Assembly (NCBI RefSeq): GCF_007830735.1
Contig: NZ_VLLN01000012.1
Span: 62,001 to 126,000 of the forward strand
Source: Geobacter argillaceus
Lineage (GTDB): Bacteria > Desulfobacterota > Desulfuromonadia > Geobacterales > DSM-12255
DNA length: 64,000 bases
Direction of reading: 5' to 3'
Both the position numbers and the translations under genes were made by a program. The notes under the pieces were generated by a model that saw only the letters and a list, made by a program, of their open reading frames with translations, did no database searches and was not told the origin of the DNA. Shown here piece after piece: positions 49,377-58,484 of the stretch; position 1 is the first letter of the stretch; each line of letters opens with the position of its first letter.

Positions 49377-50555
49377 ATGGACTTTCTCTTAAATCTTTAT
49401 CTGCACCTGAAAATCCGCACACGCATCATGCTGCTCAGTATCTGTTACAGCTTCTGCATCATCATCGCAGTGATCATGGGACGTTCATTTTCGACGTTGC
49501 AGGCCGTTGCGTCCACGACCATATTCGTGCTGCTCGGGTTTTTGTTCAGTTGGCTGCTCTTCTGGACCGTGAACGATGCACTTAACCGCATCCTGGGCTA
49601 TCTGGCCAGAATAACAGATGGTGACCTGACGCAGACGATTGCGCCTAAACGCAATAACGAGATCAGCAACATCATCCGCTCTATAAGCAGCCTTCAGACA
49701 ACCATGCGCGACATCATTTCCCAAATATCACAGACGTCAGAACAGGTTGCCATGGCATCGCGACAACTTCAATCCAATGCAGACCAAATTGCCGCAGGAA
49801 CGGAGAATGCCGCCTCGCAGACCAACACGGTCGCCGTCGCCAGTGAAGAAATGGCCGCCACGTCCAACGATATAGCCAACAATTGCATGAATGCGGCGGA
49901 TAATTCCTCTCGTGCCAGCAACACCGCGCAGGCAGGAGTCGAGATAGTTCGTCAGACAACAGATTGCATGGAGAGTATCGCCACTCGCGTCAATGATGCC
50001 GCAAAGACTGTCGTGGAGTTGGGTGCTCGCTCCGACCAGATTGGACAGATTATTGGAACAATCGAGGATATTGCCGATCAGACAAACCTGCTGGCGCTGA
50101 ATGCCGCCATTGAAGCCGCACGCGCGGGAGAACAGGGTCGTGGTTTCGCCGTGGTAGCCGACGAGGTTCGCGCCTTGGCAGAACGCACCACCCGCGCCAC
50201 CCGGGAAATCAGTGAAATGATCAAGGCAATTCAGAATGAAACAAAGGAGGCTGTTCTCGCAATCGAACAAGGCGTTGCAGAGGTGGAAAAGGGGACTGAA
50301 TATTCGGGTAAATCAGGCCAGTCTTTGGAACAGATCCTCCAGCAGGTAAATGACGTAACCATGCAGATCAACCAGATTGCGACTGCCGCCAATCAACAGA
50401 CCTCAACCACCGGAGAGATCTCCAACAACATCCAGCAAATTACTGCCGTGATCCAGCAAACAGCCCAGGGAGCCACGGAAACAACGGCTGCGGCAGCCAT
50501 GCTGGCAACGCAAGCAAAGGAACTCGGGAGTTTGGTTGGCCAGTTTAAGTTATGA
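49377..50555 (+). CDS. Methyl-accepting chemotaxis protein without a periplasmic sensor domain
   Basis: A 392-residue chemoreceptor. Two membrane helices (residues ~15-35 and ~45-65) are separated by only about ten residues, followed by a HAMP-like segment ([20 protein letters not shown]) and a long MCP signalling coiled coil with the hairpin tip [20 protein letters not shown] followed by [21 protein letters not shown]. The absent ligand-binding loop implies it senses through the membrane, the HAMP or a partner protein. The C-terminus lacks an obvious CheR/CheB pentapeptide. GGGAGG lies six bases before the ATG. No other chemotaxis gene is adjacent. Confidence 0.9.
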   Translation: MDFLLNLYLHLKIRTRIMLLSICYSFCIIIAVIMGRSFSTLQAVASTTIFVLLGFLFSWLLFWTVNDALNRILGYLARITDGDLTQTIAPKRNNEISNIIRSISSLQTTMRDIISQISQTSEQVAMASRQLQSNADQIAAGTENAASQTNTVAVASEEMAATSNDIANNCMNAADNSSRASNTAQAGVEIVRQTTDCMESIATRVNDAAKTVVELGARSDQIGQIIGTIEDIADQTNLLALNAAIEAARAGEQGRGFAVVADEVRALAERTTRATREISEMIKAIQNETKEAVLAIEQGVAEVEKGTEYSGKSGQSLEQILQQVNDVTMQINQIATAANQQTSTTGEISNNIQQITAVIQQTAQGATETTAAAAMLATQAKELGSLVGQFKL

Positions 50556-50602
50556 GATCGGATTTCAGTAGTGACACGTCAGTTGAAGGTGGAGGACGGG
50601 CC

Positions 50603-50690
50603 ATGGCAGATCTGAACGGCGTCATGATGCAGTGCTTCCACTGAGGCTGACGGGAGCCTGTGGGGGCGGGTCGGTATCGGTCTGGGTGGA
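50603..50690 (+). pseudogene. 5' stub of an alpha-amylase-type (GH13) gene
   Basis: After GGTGGAGGACGG an ATG (50603) encodes MADLNGVMMQCFH and then a stop. In another frame just downstream, DGSLWGRVG follows. The pair resembles the start of cytoplasmic GH13 alpha-amylases (NGVMMQYFHWY ... DGSLW). Only ~30 codons remain, with frame damage, and no further amylase sequence follows. Identification is by eye from a short match. Confidence 0.45.
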
Positions 50691-50763
50691 AGGGTAGAGG
50701 TTCCGCCGGACTGTGGTATAGTAAAAGCATTATGGTGGTCAGTAACCGGGTGAGGATGGAGAC

Positions 50764-51621
50764 GTGGTTGGATTGAGATGTCTTTCGAAGTATACACCTC
50801 TCTTGGCGGCGACGTTTGCCTCCGTGCTCATGCTGCATCCTGCCCGGGCTGCGGCCCATAGCGAAGAAACGACGCTACTGCACGACCATACCGCTACGTC
50901 CGCTTCCGACACCTCCGTCGGCCTGGACGAGCGGCTGGGGGCTAAGGTGCCGCTCGACCTTACCTTCCGCGACGAGACGGGAAAACCGGTCCGCCTCGGC
51001 GACCTGGTCGCCGGCCCGACCATCATCCTGCCGGTCTACTACAGCTGCACCAATGTCTGCAACTACCTCCAGAACGGCCTGGCCCGCGTCCTGCCACAAC
51101 TGAAGGCAAAACCCGGCACGGAGTACCGGGTTATCTCGGTCAGCTTTGACGAAACCGAAACCCCGGCGCTGGCCGCCCGCGCCAAAAAAATGCACCTGAA
51201 CTCGATAGAAGCGCCTTTCCCGGTAGATGGCTGGCGCTTCCTGACCGGCGATGCCGGCAGCATCCGGCAACTGACCGCTAGCGCCGGCTACCGTTTCCAG
51301 CGCCAGGGGCATGACTTCATCCACCCGGTGGCGAGCATCATTGTCGCCCGGGACGGGACCATCGTCCGCTACCTGTACGGGACGACCTTCCTGCCCAAGG
51401 ACCTGGCCCTGGCCCTTTTGGAGGCACGGGAGGGAAAAGTGGGCGTCACCGTCCGCCGGGTGGTCGGCTACTGCTTCAGCTTCGACCCGGCCGGAAAGAC
51501 CTATGTCTTCAACCTGCTCAGGGTAAGCGCCACAGTGGTCATGCTGAGCGCCGGCGGCTTTCTCGCCTTTCTGTTCCTGGGCGGCAGGAAACGCAGACAG
51601 CAACCAACGAGGAGAGCATGA
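50764..51621 (+). CDS. Sco1/SenC-type copper chaperone with C-terminal membrane anchor
   Basis: A 285-residue protein with an N-terminal signal segment (TPLLAATFASVLMLHPARA), a thioredoxin-fold Sco domain with the copper-binding CTNVC (Cys95, Cys99) and His187 (DFIHPVASI), and an added C-terminal membrane helix (VSATVVMLSAGGFLAFLFL). Sco proteins deliver copper to the CuA site of cytochrome oxidase. The start is GTG (50764) after GGATGGAGAC. It overlaps the oxidase subunit I gene by four bases (ATGA), consistent with assembly of that oxidase. Confidence 0.9.
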   Translation: MVGLRCLSKYTPLLAATFASVLMLHPARAAAHSEETTLLHDHTATSASDTSVGLDERLGAKVPLDLTFRDETGKPVRLGDLVAGPTIILPVYYSCTNVCNYLQNGLARVLPQLKAKPGTEYRVISVSFDETETPALAARAKKMHLNSIEAPFPVDGWRFLTGDAGSIRQLTASAGYRFQRQGHDFIHPVASIIVARDGTIVRYLYGTTFLPKDLALALLEAREGKVGVTVRRVVGYCFSFDPAGKTYVFNLLRVSATVVMLSAGGFLAFLFLGGRKRRQQPTRRA

Positions 51622-53240
51622 ATCCGGCGGAACGACTTGCAACAACCTCAAACTTCTGGAACGATACCGGCAGGAGCGGCATCGGTTCGTGGATCTTTTC
51701 CACGGACCACAAGCGGATAGGGTTCCTCTACTTCTACTCGGTACTCGGCTTCTTCCTGGTTGCCGTGACGCTCGGCGTCCTGCTCAAGCTGGAGCTGATG
51801 GCGCCGGGCCGGACCATCATGGGGCCCCAGACCTACAACGCCGTCTTCACCGTGCACGGCGTGATCATGGTCTTTCTCTTCATCATCCCCGGTTTTCCCG
51901 GCTCCTTCGGCAACCTGATCATGCCGATCCAGATAGGTGCCCGAGACGTGGCCTTCCCCCGCCTGAACCTGCTCTCCTGGTGGCTCTACATCATCGGTGC
52001 CGCGATCATCCTCACCTCCCTCTTCACCGGCGGCGGGCCGCCCGACACCGGCTGGACCTTCTACGTCCCGTTCAGCGCCCGCACCGCTACCAACGTTTCA
52101 CTGGCGGTCTTCGGCGTCTTCGTCGTCGGCTTGTCGTCGATCCTGACCGGGCTTAACTTCGTCACCACCATCCACCGCCTCAGGGCCCAGGGGATGACCT
52201 GGGGCCGGCTGCCGCTCTTTGTCTGGTCCCTGTACGCCACTGCCTGGGTGCAGATCCTGGCAACCCCGATCCTGGGGATCACGCTGGTGCTGATCATCGC
52301 CGAGCGGGTCCTGGGCACCGGCCTCTTCGACCCGGCACGCGGCGGCGACCCGATCATGTACCAACACCTGTTCTGGATCTACTCCCACCCGGCGGTCTAC
52401 ATCATGATCCTGCCAGCCATGGGGGTAATCTCGGAGATCATCCCGGTCTTCTCCCGCAAACCGATCTTCGGCTACAAGATGATCGCCTTTTCCAGCCTGG
52501 CCATCGCCGCGGCCGGGTCTCTCGTCTGGGGGCACCACATGTTCACCAGCGGCATGAGCGACACGGCGATCCTGGTCTTCTCCTTCCTCACCTTCATCGT
52601 TGCCATCCCGTCGGCCATCAAGGTTTTCAACTGGGTCTCCACCCTCTACAAGGGCTCCATCTCCCTGGAAGTCCCGATGCTTTTCGCCCTGTCGTTCCTG
52701 CTCCTCTTCTCCATCGGCGGCCTGACCGGACTGATCCTGGGGGCGGCAGCCACCGACATCCATGTCCACGACACCCAGTTCGTGGTCGGCCATTTCCACT
52801 ACGTCATCTTCGGCGGCTCCGGATTTGCCTTTTTCGGGGCCATGCACTACTGGCTCCCCAAGTTCTACGGCCGCCGCTATGCCGAAAGACCGGCCGTCAT
52901 CGCCTGGGGGCTGATGTTCGTCGGGTTCAACATCCTTTATTTCACCATGATGGTCCTGGGGATGAAGGGGATGCCCAGACGTTACTACGACTATCTCCCC
53001 GAATTCGCCCCCTTGAACCTGGTCTCCACCATCGGCAGCTGGATACTGGTGAGCGGCCTGGTGCTGCTCCTGGTAAACCTGTTCCGCGGGCTCTCCAGCG
53101 GAGAATTGATCGGCCAAAACCCCTGGGGCGGGGCGACCCTGGAGTGGAGCATCCCCACCCCGCCACCCACGGAAAACTTCACCGAGGAGCCGGTGGTAAC
53201 CCATGGGCCGTACGACTTCAAGGGGGCGGGCATCCCATGA
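51618..53240 (+). CDS. ctaD: Cytochrome c oxidase subunit I (A2-type heme-copper oxidase)
   Basis: A 540-residue, 12-helix catalytic subunit. Heme and CuB ligands are visible: TVHGVIMVF, WIYSHPAVYIMILPAMG, HHMFTSGM and HDTQFVVGHFHYVIFGG. The helix VI motif is YSHPAVY rather than GHPEVY: the Glu of the D-channel is Ala and a Tyr-Ser pair precedes it, the hallmark of type A2 oxidases such as the Thermus and Rhodothermus caa3 enzymes. It reduces O2 to water with proton pumping. Start and end overlap the Sco and subunit III genes. In a Geobacter-like organism it would serve microaerobic respiration or detoxification. Confidence 0.95.
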   Translation: MNPAERLATTSNFWNDTGRSGIGSWIFSTDHKRIGFLYFYSVLGFFLVAVTLGVLLKLELMAPGRTIMGPQTYNAVFTVHGVIMVFLFIIPGFPGSFGNLIMPIQIGARDVAFPRLNLLSWWLYIIGAAIILTSLFTGGGPPDTGWTFYVPFSARTATNVSLAVFGVFVVGLSSILTGLNFVTTIHRLRAQGMTWGRLPLFVWSLYATAWVQILATPILGITLVLIIAERVLGTGLFDPARGGDPIMYQHLFWIYSHPAVYIMILPAMGVISEIIPVFSRKPIFGYKMIAFSSLAIAAAGSLVWGHHMFTSGMSDTAILVFSFLTFIVAIPSAIKVFNWVSTLYKGSISLEVPMLFALSFLLLFSIGGLTGLILGAAATDIHVHDTQFVVGHFHYVIFGGSGFAFFGAMHYWLPKFYGRRYAERPAVIAWGLMFVGFNILYFTMMVLGMKGMPRRYYDYLPEFAPLNLVSTIGSWILVSGLVLLLVNLFRGLSSGELIGQNPWGGATLEWSIPTPPPTENFTEEPVVTHGPYDFKGAGIP

Positions 53241-53839
53241 GCCAGCCGCTGCACAGGGACTACACCGGGGCCAAGCTCGGGATGTGGCTCTTTCTCCTCA
53301 CCGAACTGCTCCTCTTCGGCGGACTTTTTCTCCTCTATGGTGCCTACCTGGCCCGCTACCCCCACGAGTTTGCCGCGGCCGGCCGGGAGATGCACCTGGT
53401 CTTCGGTACGGTCAACACACTGCTCCTCATAACCAGCAGCCTGCTGGCGGCCATGGCGGTGACCGCCATCCAGCGGGACCGGCGCCGCACAGTACAGCTA
53501 CTTCTTGGCGGGACAATCCTCTGCGCGGCCGTCTTCCTGTTCAACAAGTACCTGGAGTGGAGCGCCGAGATCGGCCGCGGCATCTACCCCAATTCACCCG
53601 TGCTGGCAGCAGGCCCGCCGGGCGAGTCGGTATTCTACAGTCTCTATTACCTGACCGTCGGTCTCCATGGCCTGCACGTGCTGATCGGCGCCATTCTGCT
53701 GTCGGTGGTGGCCGTGCGGGTCGGCCGGGGAACCGTCCATGGCGGAGATTACGTGTGGCTCGAAAACGGTGCCCTCTACTGGCACCTGGTGGACCTGGTC
53801 TGGATCTTCATCTTTCCGCTCTATTACCTCATCCTGTAG
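53237..53839 (+). CDS. ctaE: Cytochrome c oxidase subunit III
   Basis: A 200-residue membrane protein with about five helices, shorter than the seven-helix mitochondrial form, as usual for caa3-type operons. Landmarks are GMWLFLLTELLLFGGLF, LEWSAEI near the middle and the final LHGLHVLIGAILL and WHLVDLVWIFIFPLYYL. It stabilises subunit I and proton uptake and holds no redox centre. The ATG at 53237 overlaps the subunit I stop (ATGA). Its own stop codon lies inside a 27-base perfect palindrome, followed by the subunit IV gene. Confidence 0.9.
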   Translation: MSQPLHRDYTGAKLGMWLFLLTELLLFGGLFLLYGAYLARYPHEFAAAGREMHLVFGTVNTLLLITSSLLAAMAVTAIQRDRRRTVQLLLGGTILCAAVFLFNKYLEWSAEIGRGIYPNSPVLAAGPPGESVFYSLYYLTVGLHGLHVLIGAILLSVVAVRVGRGTVHGGDYVWLENGALYWHLVDLVWIFIFPLYYLIL

Positions 53840-53862
53840 GGGCGGGGTGACCCCGCCCCTAC
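53836..53862. repeat. REP-like 27-base palindrome
   Basis: GTAGGGGCGGGGT-G-ACCCCGCCCCTAC. It begins in the subunit III stop codon and lies before subunit IV. Same class as the copy inside hsdM (25957-25985) and the related one at 63923-63974. Confidence 0.7.
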
Positions 53863-53880
53863 GAAACATTGGATAAGACC

Positions 53881-54177
53881 ATGGGCATTGAATCGCATGA
53901 CAACACCACGCACATCATCGGCTACGGCAAACTGACAACGGTCTGGCTGGTCCTCCTCGCCCTGACCGCTCTGACCGTATGGGTGTCCCGACAGGAGCTG
54001 GGAATCGGCCATGTCTGGGGCTCGCTGGCCATTGCCTCGGCCAAGGCCGGTCTGGTGATCGCCTTCTTCATGCATATGCGCTACGAGGGGCGGCTCCTGC
54101 GCTGGCTCCTGTTCGTAGCCCTGCTGACCCTGGCCATCTTCATCGGCTTTACCTTTTTCGACGTGCTCTATCGCTGA
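53881..54177 (+). CDS. ctaF: Cytochrome c oxidase subunit IV
   Basis: A 98-residue protein with three membrane helices, of the prokaryotic CtaF/COX4_pro type: LTTVWLVLLALTALTVWVS, then SLAIASAKAGLVIAFFMHMRYE and a final LLFVALLTLAIFIGFTFFD. The AKAGLVIAFFMHM motif is diagnostic. The ATG at 53881 is preferred; a TTG at 53869 would add four residues. It is an accessory subunit of the caa3 oxidase, encoded between subunits III and II. Confidence 0.85.
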   Translation: MGIESHDNTTHIIGYGKLTTVWLVLLALTALTVWVSRQELGIGHVWGSLAIASAKAGLVIAFFMHMRYEGRLLRWLLFVALLTLAIFIGFTFFDVLYR

Positions 54178-54186
54178 GGAGCCAGT

Positions 54187-55092
54187 GTGTACCCTGATCT
54201 CGTGACTACAACCCAGGCGGTCGACCCGGTCTTCATGTTCATCTTCGGGGCAAGCCTCGTGCTGCTCGTCGGCATCACGCTGACCATGGTAGGGTTCGTC
54301 ATCCGCTACCGCCGCTCCCGGGCGCCCGAACCGACCTCCCAGGCAAGCAGCAATGTCTGGCTGGAGATCGTCTGGACCGTTCTTCCCACGGCCCTCGTGC
54401 TTGCGATGTTCTACTACGGCTGGTCCGGCTACCTCACTTTGCGGCAGGTGCCCAGAAATGCGCTGGAGGTAACGGCCACGGCCCGGACCTGGTCCTGGAG
54501 CTTCACCTACGCCAATGGCAGGACCAGCCCCAAGCTCGTCGTGCCGGTCGGCAGGCCGGTGCTGGTGAACCTGGTCTCCCTGGACGTGCTGCACGGCTTC
54601 TACCTCCCCGCCTTCAGGGTGAAACGGGACGTGGTGCCGGGGATGAAGAATTATGCCTGGTTCGTGGCCGACAAGCCCGGCACGTATGACCTGTTCTGCT
54701 CCGTATACTGCGGCACCGGTCATTCCAGCATGATCACCACGGTGGAGGCGCTACCGCCGGCCCGGTTCGCCGCCTGGCTGCAGCAGGGGGGTGAAACGGA
54801 GCATGCCGGCAAGAAACTGTTGGAGAAGCACGGCTGCCTCGGCTGCCACTCCCTGGACGGTACACCGAAGGTCGGACCATCCCTGAAGGGGATCTGGGGC
54901 CGCCGCGTGACGGTTCTGACCAACGGAGTAGAGAGAAACATCACCGTGGACGAGGCGTATCTGCGGCGCTCGCTTCTGGAACCGAACGCCGACGTGGTCA
55001 AAGGGTTTCCGCCGGTGATGCCCTCCTTTGCCGGCAAATTAACGGATGCCGAAATAAAGGCGCTGGTGGAGTTCCTCAAGGGGGTCCGATGA
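54187..55092 (+). CDS. ctaC: Cytochrome c oxidase subunit II fused to cytochrome c (caa3 type)
   Basis: A 301-residue subunit: two membrane helices near the N-terminus, a cupredoxin domain with the CuA ligands CSVYCGTGHSSM, and a C-terminal cytochrome c domain with CLGCH and a Met ligand in VMPSFAGKL. The attached heme c defines a caa3 oxidase that receives electrons directly from small cytochromes. The start is GTG (54187) with GAGGAGCC upstream. No signal peptide is evident and the first helix presumably targets it. It overlaps the ctaB gene by four bases (ATGA). Confidence 0.93.
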   Translation: MYPDLVTTTQAVDPVFMFIFGASLVLLVGITLTMVGFVIRYRRSRAPEPTSQASSNVWLEIVWTVLPTALVLAMFYYGWSGYLTLRQVPRNALEVTATARTWSWSFTYANGRTSPKLVVPVGRPVLVNLVSLDVLHGFYLPAFRVKRDVVPGMKNYAWFVADKPGTYDLFCSVYCGTGHSSMITTVEALPPARFAAWLQQGGETEHAGKKLLEKHGCLGCHSLDGTPKVGPSLKGIWGRRVTVLTNGVERNITVDEAYLRRSLLEPNADVVKGFPPVMPSFAGKLTDAEIKALVEFLKGVR

Positions 55093-55910
55093 TCCGCTCC
55101 ATGATGCGGCTGTTCCGGTTGCGGCTGGCGCTCCTGAACGGTGTGGCCGCCGCGGGAGGGTACTGCCTCTTCCCGTCAGCTCTGGCGCAGGGAGCGCTCT
55201 GGGCGGTGGTTGCCGGCGTGACCCTCCTGGCAGCCGGGGGGTCGGCCCTCAACCAGGTTATGGAGCGCGACATCGACCGCCTGATGGCGCGGACCAGCCG
55301 GCGCCCCCTGCCAAACGGCGACCTGTCGCCGGCTACAGCTACGGCCATAGGTGTGGCAACTCTCCTGGCCGGCCTCCTGGTGCTCGGTGCCGAAGACAAA
55401 ACGCTCCCATCCCTGCTCGGAGCGGTGGCAGTGGCGTGGTACCTCGGGGTTTACACCCCCCTCAAGCGCCACACCCCCTTTGCCCTGGCTGTCGGCGGCG
55501 TCTGCGGGGCCGTACCGCCGGTTATCGGCTGGTGCAATGCCGGTGGGGAGCCGACCGACTACCGCATCATGCTCCTGGCCGGCCTTCTGTACCTTTGGCA
55601 GATCCCCCATTTCTGGCTATTCCAGCGCAGGCATGCGGAGGAGTATCGGTGCGCCGGAATCCCCCTGTTCGATCCCCGGCTACCGGAGTTCGGGATCGCA
55701 GGGCTCTTTCGGCTCTGGCTCCTGGCCCTGGCCGCGGCGTCGCTGCTGTTGCCGGCCTTTGGCATCATCGAGGGAAACGCGGCCCGTTGGTACCTGGCTG
55801 TTCCTGTTGGCCTTTGCATCCTTGCATATAGCCGCTCAGAGGACCTTCTCGGTCCCGGCATCAACCTGTTTCCGCTGTTGGTGACCCTGGCGCTCGTTTT
55901 CCAACGCTGA
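55089..55910 (+). CDS. ctaB: Protoheme IX farnesyltransferase (heme O synthase)
   Basis: A 273-residue, multi-helix UbiA-family enzyme that adds a farnesyl chain to heme b, giving heme O for the oxidase. The prenyl-diphosphate motif NQVMERDIDRLMARTSRRPL (NxxxDxxxD-MxRTxxRP) is intact, as is the second Asp/Tyr-rich site (VYTPLKRHTPFAL) and IPHFWLFQRRHAEEYRCAGIP. Overlap with subunit II (ATGA) makes it the last gene of the oxidase operon. Heme A synthase (CtaA) is not present in the window, so whether the enzyme carries heme A or O is open. Confidence 0.92.
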   Translation: MIRSMMRLFRLRLALLNGVAAAGGYCLFPSALAQGALWAVVAGVTLLAAGGSALNQVMERDIDRLMARTSRRPLPNGDLSPATATAIGVATLLAGLLVLGAEDKTLPSLLGAVAVAWYLGVYTPLKRHTPFALAVGGVCGAVPPVIGWCNAGGEPTDYRIMLLAGLLYLWQIPHFWLFQRRHAEEYRCAGIPLFDPRLPEFGIAGLFRLWLLALAAASLLLPAFGIIEGNAARWYLAVPVGLCILAYSRSEDLLGPGINLFPLLVTLALVFQR

Positions 55911-56020
55911 CAGCGCCAACCGGGCCAAACTGCTTTCGGTTGCGGCACACCATTTGTTACGTTCCCATTTGACAAACCCGGCACGGTGAACTAATTAAGT
56001 ATTTTTACACCGAGGGTGCC

Positions 56021-57136
56021 ATGACGCGAAAGATCTTCATAGCAGCAACCGGCCAGAACAGCGGGAAGACCACCACCAGCGTTTCCCTGTTGCATCTGGC
56101 CCGGAAGAAATACGAGCGGGTCGGCTTTATCAAGCCGATCGGCCCCAAGCCGGCCATGCTGCGGGGGGCTACCCTCGACAAGGATGCCATCCTGATCGCC
56201 CAGGTCTTCGGTCTGCAGAAGGATCTGCGGATCATGTCGCCGGTGGTGGTCTATCCCGACACCACCCGCAAGGTGATCGACGGCGAGATCGCCGTTGCCG
56301 AACTGCGGGAGCGAATTCTCCACGCCTATGCCGAGCTGGAACAGCGGTGCGATTTCATTGTCATCGAGGGATCGGGCCATCCCGGTGTCGGGTCGGTGCT
56401 GAAGCTGTCCAACGCCCGCATCGCCCGGATGCTGGACGCGCCGGTGCTGATGGTGACCGGCGGCGGGGTCGGGAACGTAGTGGATACCGTCAGCATGAAC
56501 CTGGCGCTCTTCGAAAAGGAGGGGGCCGAGGTGCGGGCGCTCCTGGCCAACAAGCTGATCCCGGAGAAGCGGCAGTCGATTCTCGATTACCTGCGCCGGG
56601 CACTGGCAGACGAGCCGTTTTCGGTGATCGGCGGCTTCGATTATCAGCCGGTCCTGGCCAACCCGACCCTGCGCCGCGTCTCGCGACTGCTTGAGCTTCC
56701 GTTGAACGGCAATAGGCGCGACATGGGGAGGATCATCCACAACGTACAGATTGGCGCCGCCTCGACCCAGCGGGTGACCGAACTGCTGAAGGCCTCGTCG
56801 CTCCTCATCGTCACCAGCAGCCGTGACGAACTGCTGGTGACCCTGGCCAACCTCTATCAGATGCCCGAGTACCGGTCCTTGATCGTCGGCCTGGTGATTC
56901 CCGGTGTCATCCCTATCAGCACCATCACCCAGCGGATTCTCGAACAGAGCAATATCCCGTATCTGCGTACCCACAGCCACACCACGGCCGAACTACACCG
57001 GATACTCACCGAGGATGTCTCCAAGATTACTGCCGAGGACACCGAGAAACTCGACTTGATCCGGTCGCTGGCCGAAAGGAGTCTCGACTTCGAGACCCTG
57101 GACGCACTGTTCGCGCCCCGGCATCCCGTCACCTGA
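56021..57136 (+). CDS. BioD-like P-loop protein with DRTGG domain
   Basis: A 371-residue protein. Residues ~1-200 form a dethiobiotin-synthetase-like P-loop domain (GQNSGKTTTSVSLL; CDFIVIEGSGHPGVGS; VTGGGVGNVVDTVSMNLAL). Residues ~225-335 form a DRTGG-type domain (GRIIHNVQIGAASTQRVTEL, RDELLVTLANLY). The same pair of domains precedes the catalytic part of some long phosphotransacetylases; stand-alone versions like this one have no proven role. Possible functions are regulation by nucleotide or acetyl-phosphate. A decayed copy of the first domain lies at 59130-59481, showing past duplication. It is followed after 17 bases by an MFS transporter. Confidence 0.8.
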   Translation: MTRKIFIAATGQNSGKTTTSVSLLHLARKKYERVGFIKPIGPKPAMLRGATLDKDAILIAQVFGLQKDLRIMSPVVVYPDTTRKVIDGEIAVAELRERILHAYAELEQRCDFIVIEGSGHPGVGSVLKLSNARIARMLDAPVLMVTGGGVGNVVDTVSMNLALFEKEGAEVRALLANKLIPEKRQSILDYLRRALADEPFSVIGGFDYQPVLANPTLRRVSRLLELPLNGNRRDMGRIIHNVQIGAASTQRVTELLKASSLLIVTSSRDELLVTLANLYQMPEYRSLIVGLVIPGVIPISTITQRILEQSNIPYLRTHSHTTAELHRILTEDVSKITAEDTEKLDLIRSLAERSLDFETLDALFAPRHPVT

Positions 57137-57153
57137 CGGCGCGAAAGGAAACC

Positions 57154-58407
57154 ATGCCTGACAATAGCCGGCTGCGCCGCAGGCGCTGGGCGATCTTCGG
57201 CGCCCTGGCCCTCACCTATATCCTCGTCTATTTCTACCGGGTATCCCTTGCCGTCGTGGCGCGCGACATCTCACGGGAACTGCACCTCACACCCCAGCAG
57301 CTCGGCTCCCTGTCGGGCATCCTCTTCTATGTCTATGCCCTGGCCCAGCTACCCCTGGGACCGATGATCGACCGGCTGGGAAGCCGGCTGGTGATCGGCT
57401 GTTCGGGCGTTTTGACCGCCATCGGCGGCATACTTTTTTCCCGGGCGGACAGCCTGGGGACTGCAATGGCGGCCAGGGTCCTGATCGGGATCGGCACGGC
57501 ATCTGTCCTGATGGCAACCTTCACCATCTTCAGCCACTGGTATTCGAAGCAGGAATTCGGCCGGGTCTCCGGCTTCATGGTGGCGGTCGGCAATCTGGGC
57601 AACCTGTCGGCCACCGCACCGCTGGCACTGGCCGTGGCCGCCATTGGCTGGCGGGCGTCGTTTCTGGCCATCGCCATCGTGCAGGTGCTGTCCACCCTGC
57701 TGGTCTTCTTCGTGGTGCGGGACCGGCCGCCGCAGTGCCCGACCGAGCCCGCGCAGAGCTCCGATCACCCTGCCGGCATGCTGGCCGCATGGCGGGAGAT
57801 CTTCGGCAACCCGCATTTCTGGCTCCTGGGGACGACCGCCTTTTTCTGGTACGGCAATTACCTGGCACTGCAGGGGCTCTGGGGCGGCCCCTACCTCATG
57901 GAGGTATTTCATCTCTCCCGGGCCGCCACCGGCCGGATGCTCTTGTTAACCTCCCTCGGGTTCATCATCGGCAGCACAATGATCGACACCATCGCCAGCC
58001 GGCAGTTCCGTTCCTACAAGAAGACCCTCCTGGCCGGACAGGTGCTGCTGCTGATCCTCATGAGCAGCTTTCTCGGTCTGGCGGAAACCCTCCCGCAGCC
58101 GCTCCTGATGGCAGGTTTTTTCGTCATTGGCCTGGCGGTCTCCAGCGGCGTGATGATCTACCCGATCACCCGCAGCATGTTCCCGGTGCGGATCGTCGGG
58201 ACCGCCCTCACCTCACTCAATTTCTTCGTCGTCATGGGCGCGGCCGTCACCCAGCATGTGATGGGGCTGATCATCGGCTCCTTTCCCCGCGGTGCGGACG
58301 GAGCCACGCCCCAGGCCTTCCACAGTGCCTTTCTCTTCCCGGTCGTCGGTCTGGCCGTGGCAATCGTGCTCTACCTGTTCGCCCGGGATTATTCCGAGCT
58401 GGGGTGA
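57154..58407 (+). CDS. MFS transporter
   Basis: A 417-residue major facilitator with twelve predicted helices in two halves. The inter-helix 2-3 motif reads LPLGPMIDRLGSRLVIG, and the sequence near helix 1 (LTYILVYFYRVSLAVVARDI) resembles the OPA/ACS anion:cation type of symporters (hexuronate or tartrate-like). The substrate cannot be assigned. It follows the BioD-like/DRTGG gene by 17 bases with GAAAGGAAA before the ATG and ends before a bidirectional terminator. Confidence 0.85.
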   Translation: MPDNSRLRRRRWAIFGALALTYILVYFYRVSLAVVARDISRELHLTPQQLGSLSGILFYVYALAQLPLGPMIDRLGSRLVIGCSGVLTAIGGILFSRADSLGTAMAARVLIGIGTASVLMATFTIFSHWYSKQEFGRVSGFMVAVGNLGNLSATAPLALAVAAIGWRASFLAIAIVQVLSTLLVFFVVRDRPPQCPTEPAQSSDHPAGMLAAWREIFGNPHFWLLGTTAFFWYGNYLALQGLWGGPYLMEVFHLSRAATGRMLLLTSLGFIIGSTMIDTIASRQFRSYKKTLLAGQVLLLILMSSFLGLAETLPQPLLMAGFFVIGLAVSSGVMIYPITRSMFPVRIVGTALTSLNFFVVMGAAVTQHVMGLIIGSFPRGADGATPQAFHSAFLFPVVGLAVAIVLYLFARDYSELG

Positions 58408-58431
58408 GATTTGATCCATCCCCTGAACGCG

Positions 58432-58457
58432 AAAAAGGCGGCCGCAGCCGCCTTTTT
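58432..58457. terminator. Bidirectional Rho-independent terminator
   Basis: AAAAAGGCGGC (58432-58442), loop CGCA, GCCGCCTTTTT (58447-58457). It serves both the plus-strand MFS gene and the minus-strand SlyD-like gene. Confidence 0.9.
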
Positions 58458-58484
58458 CGTCAGGATATGAGTGAGTTTGGTGGG

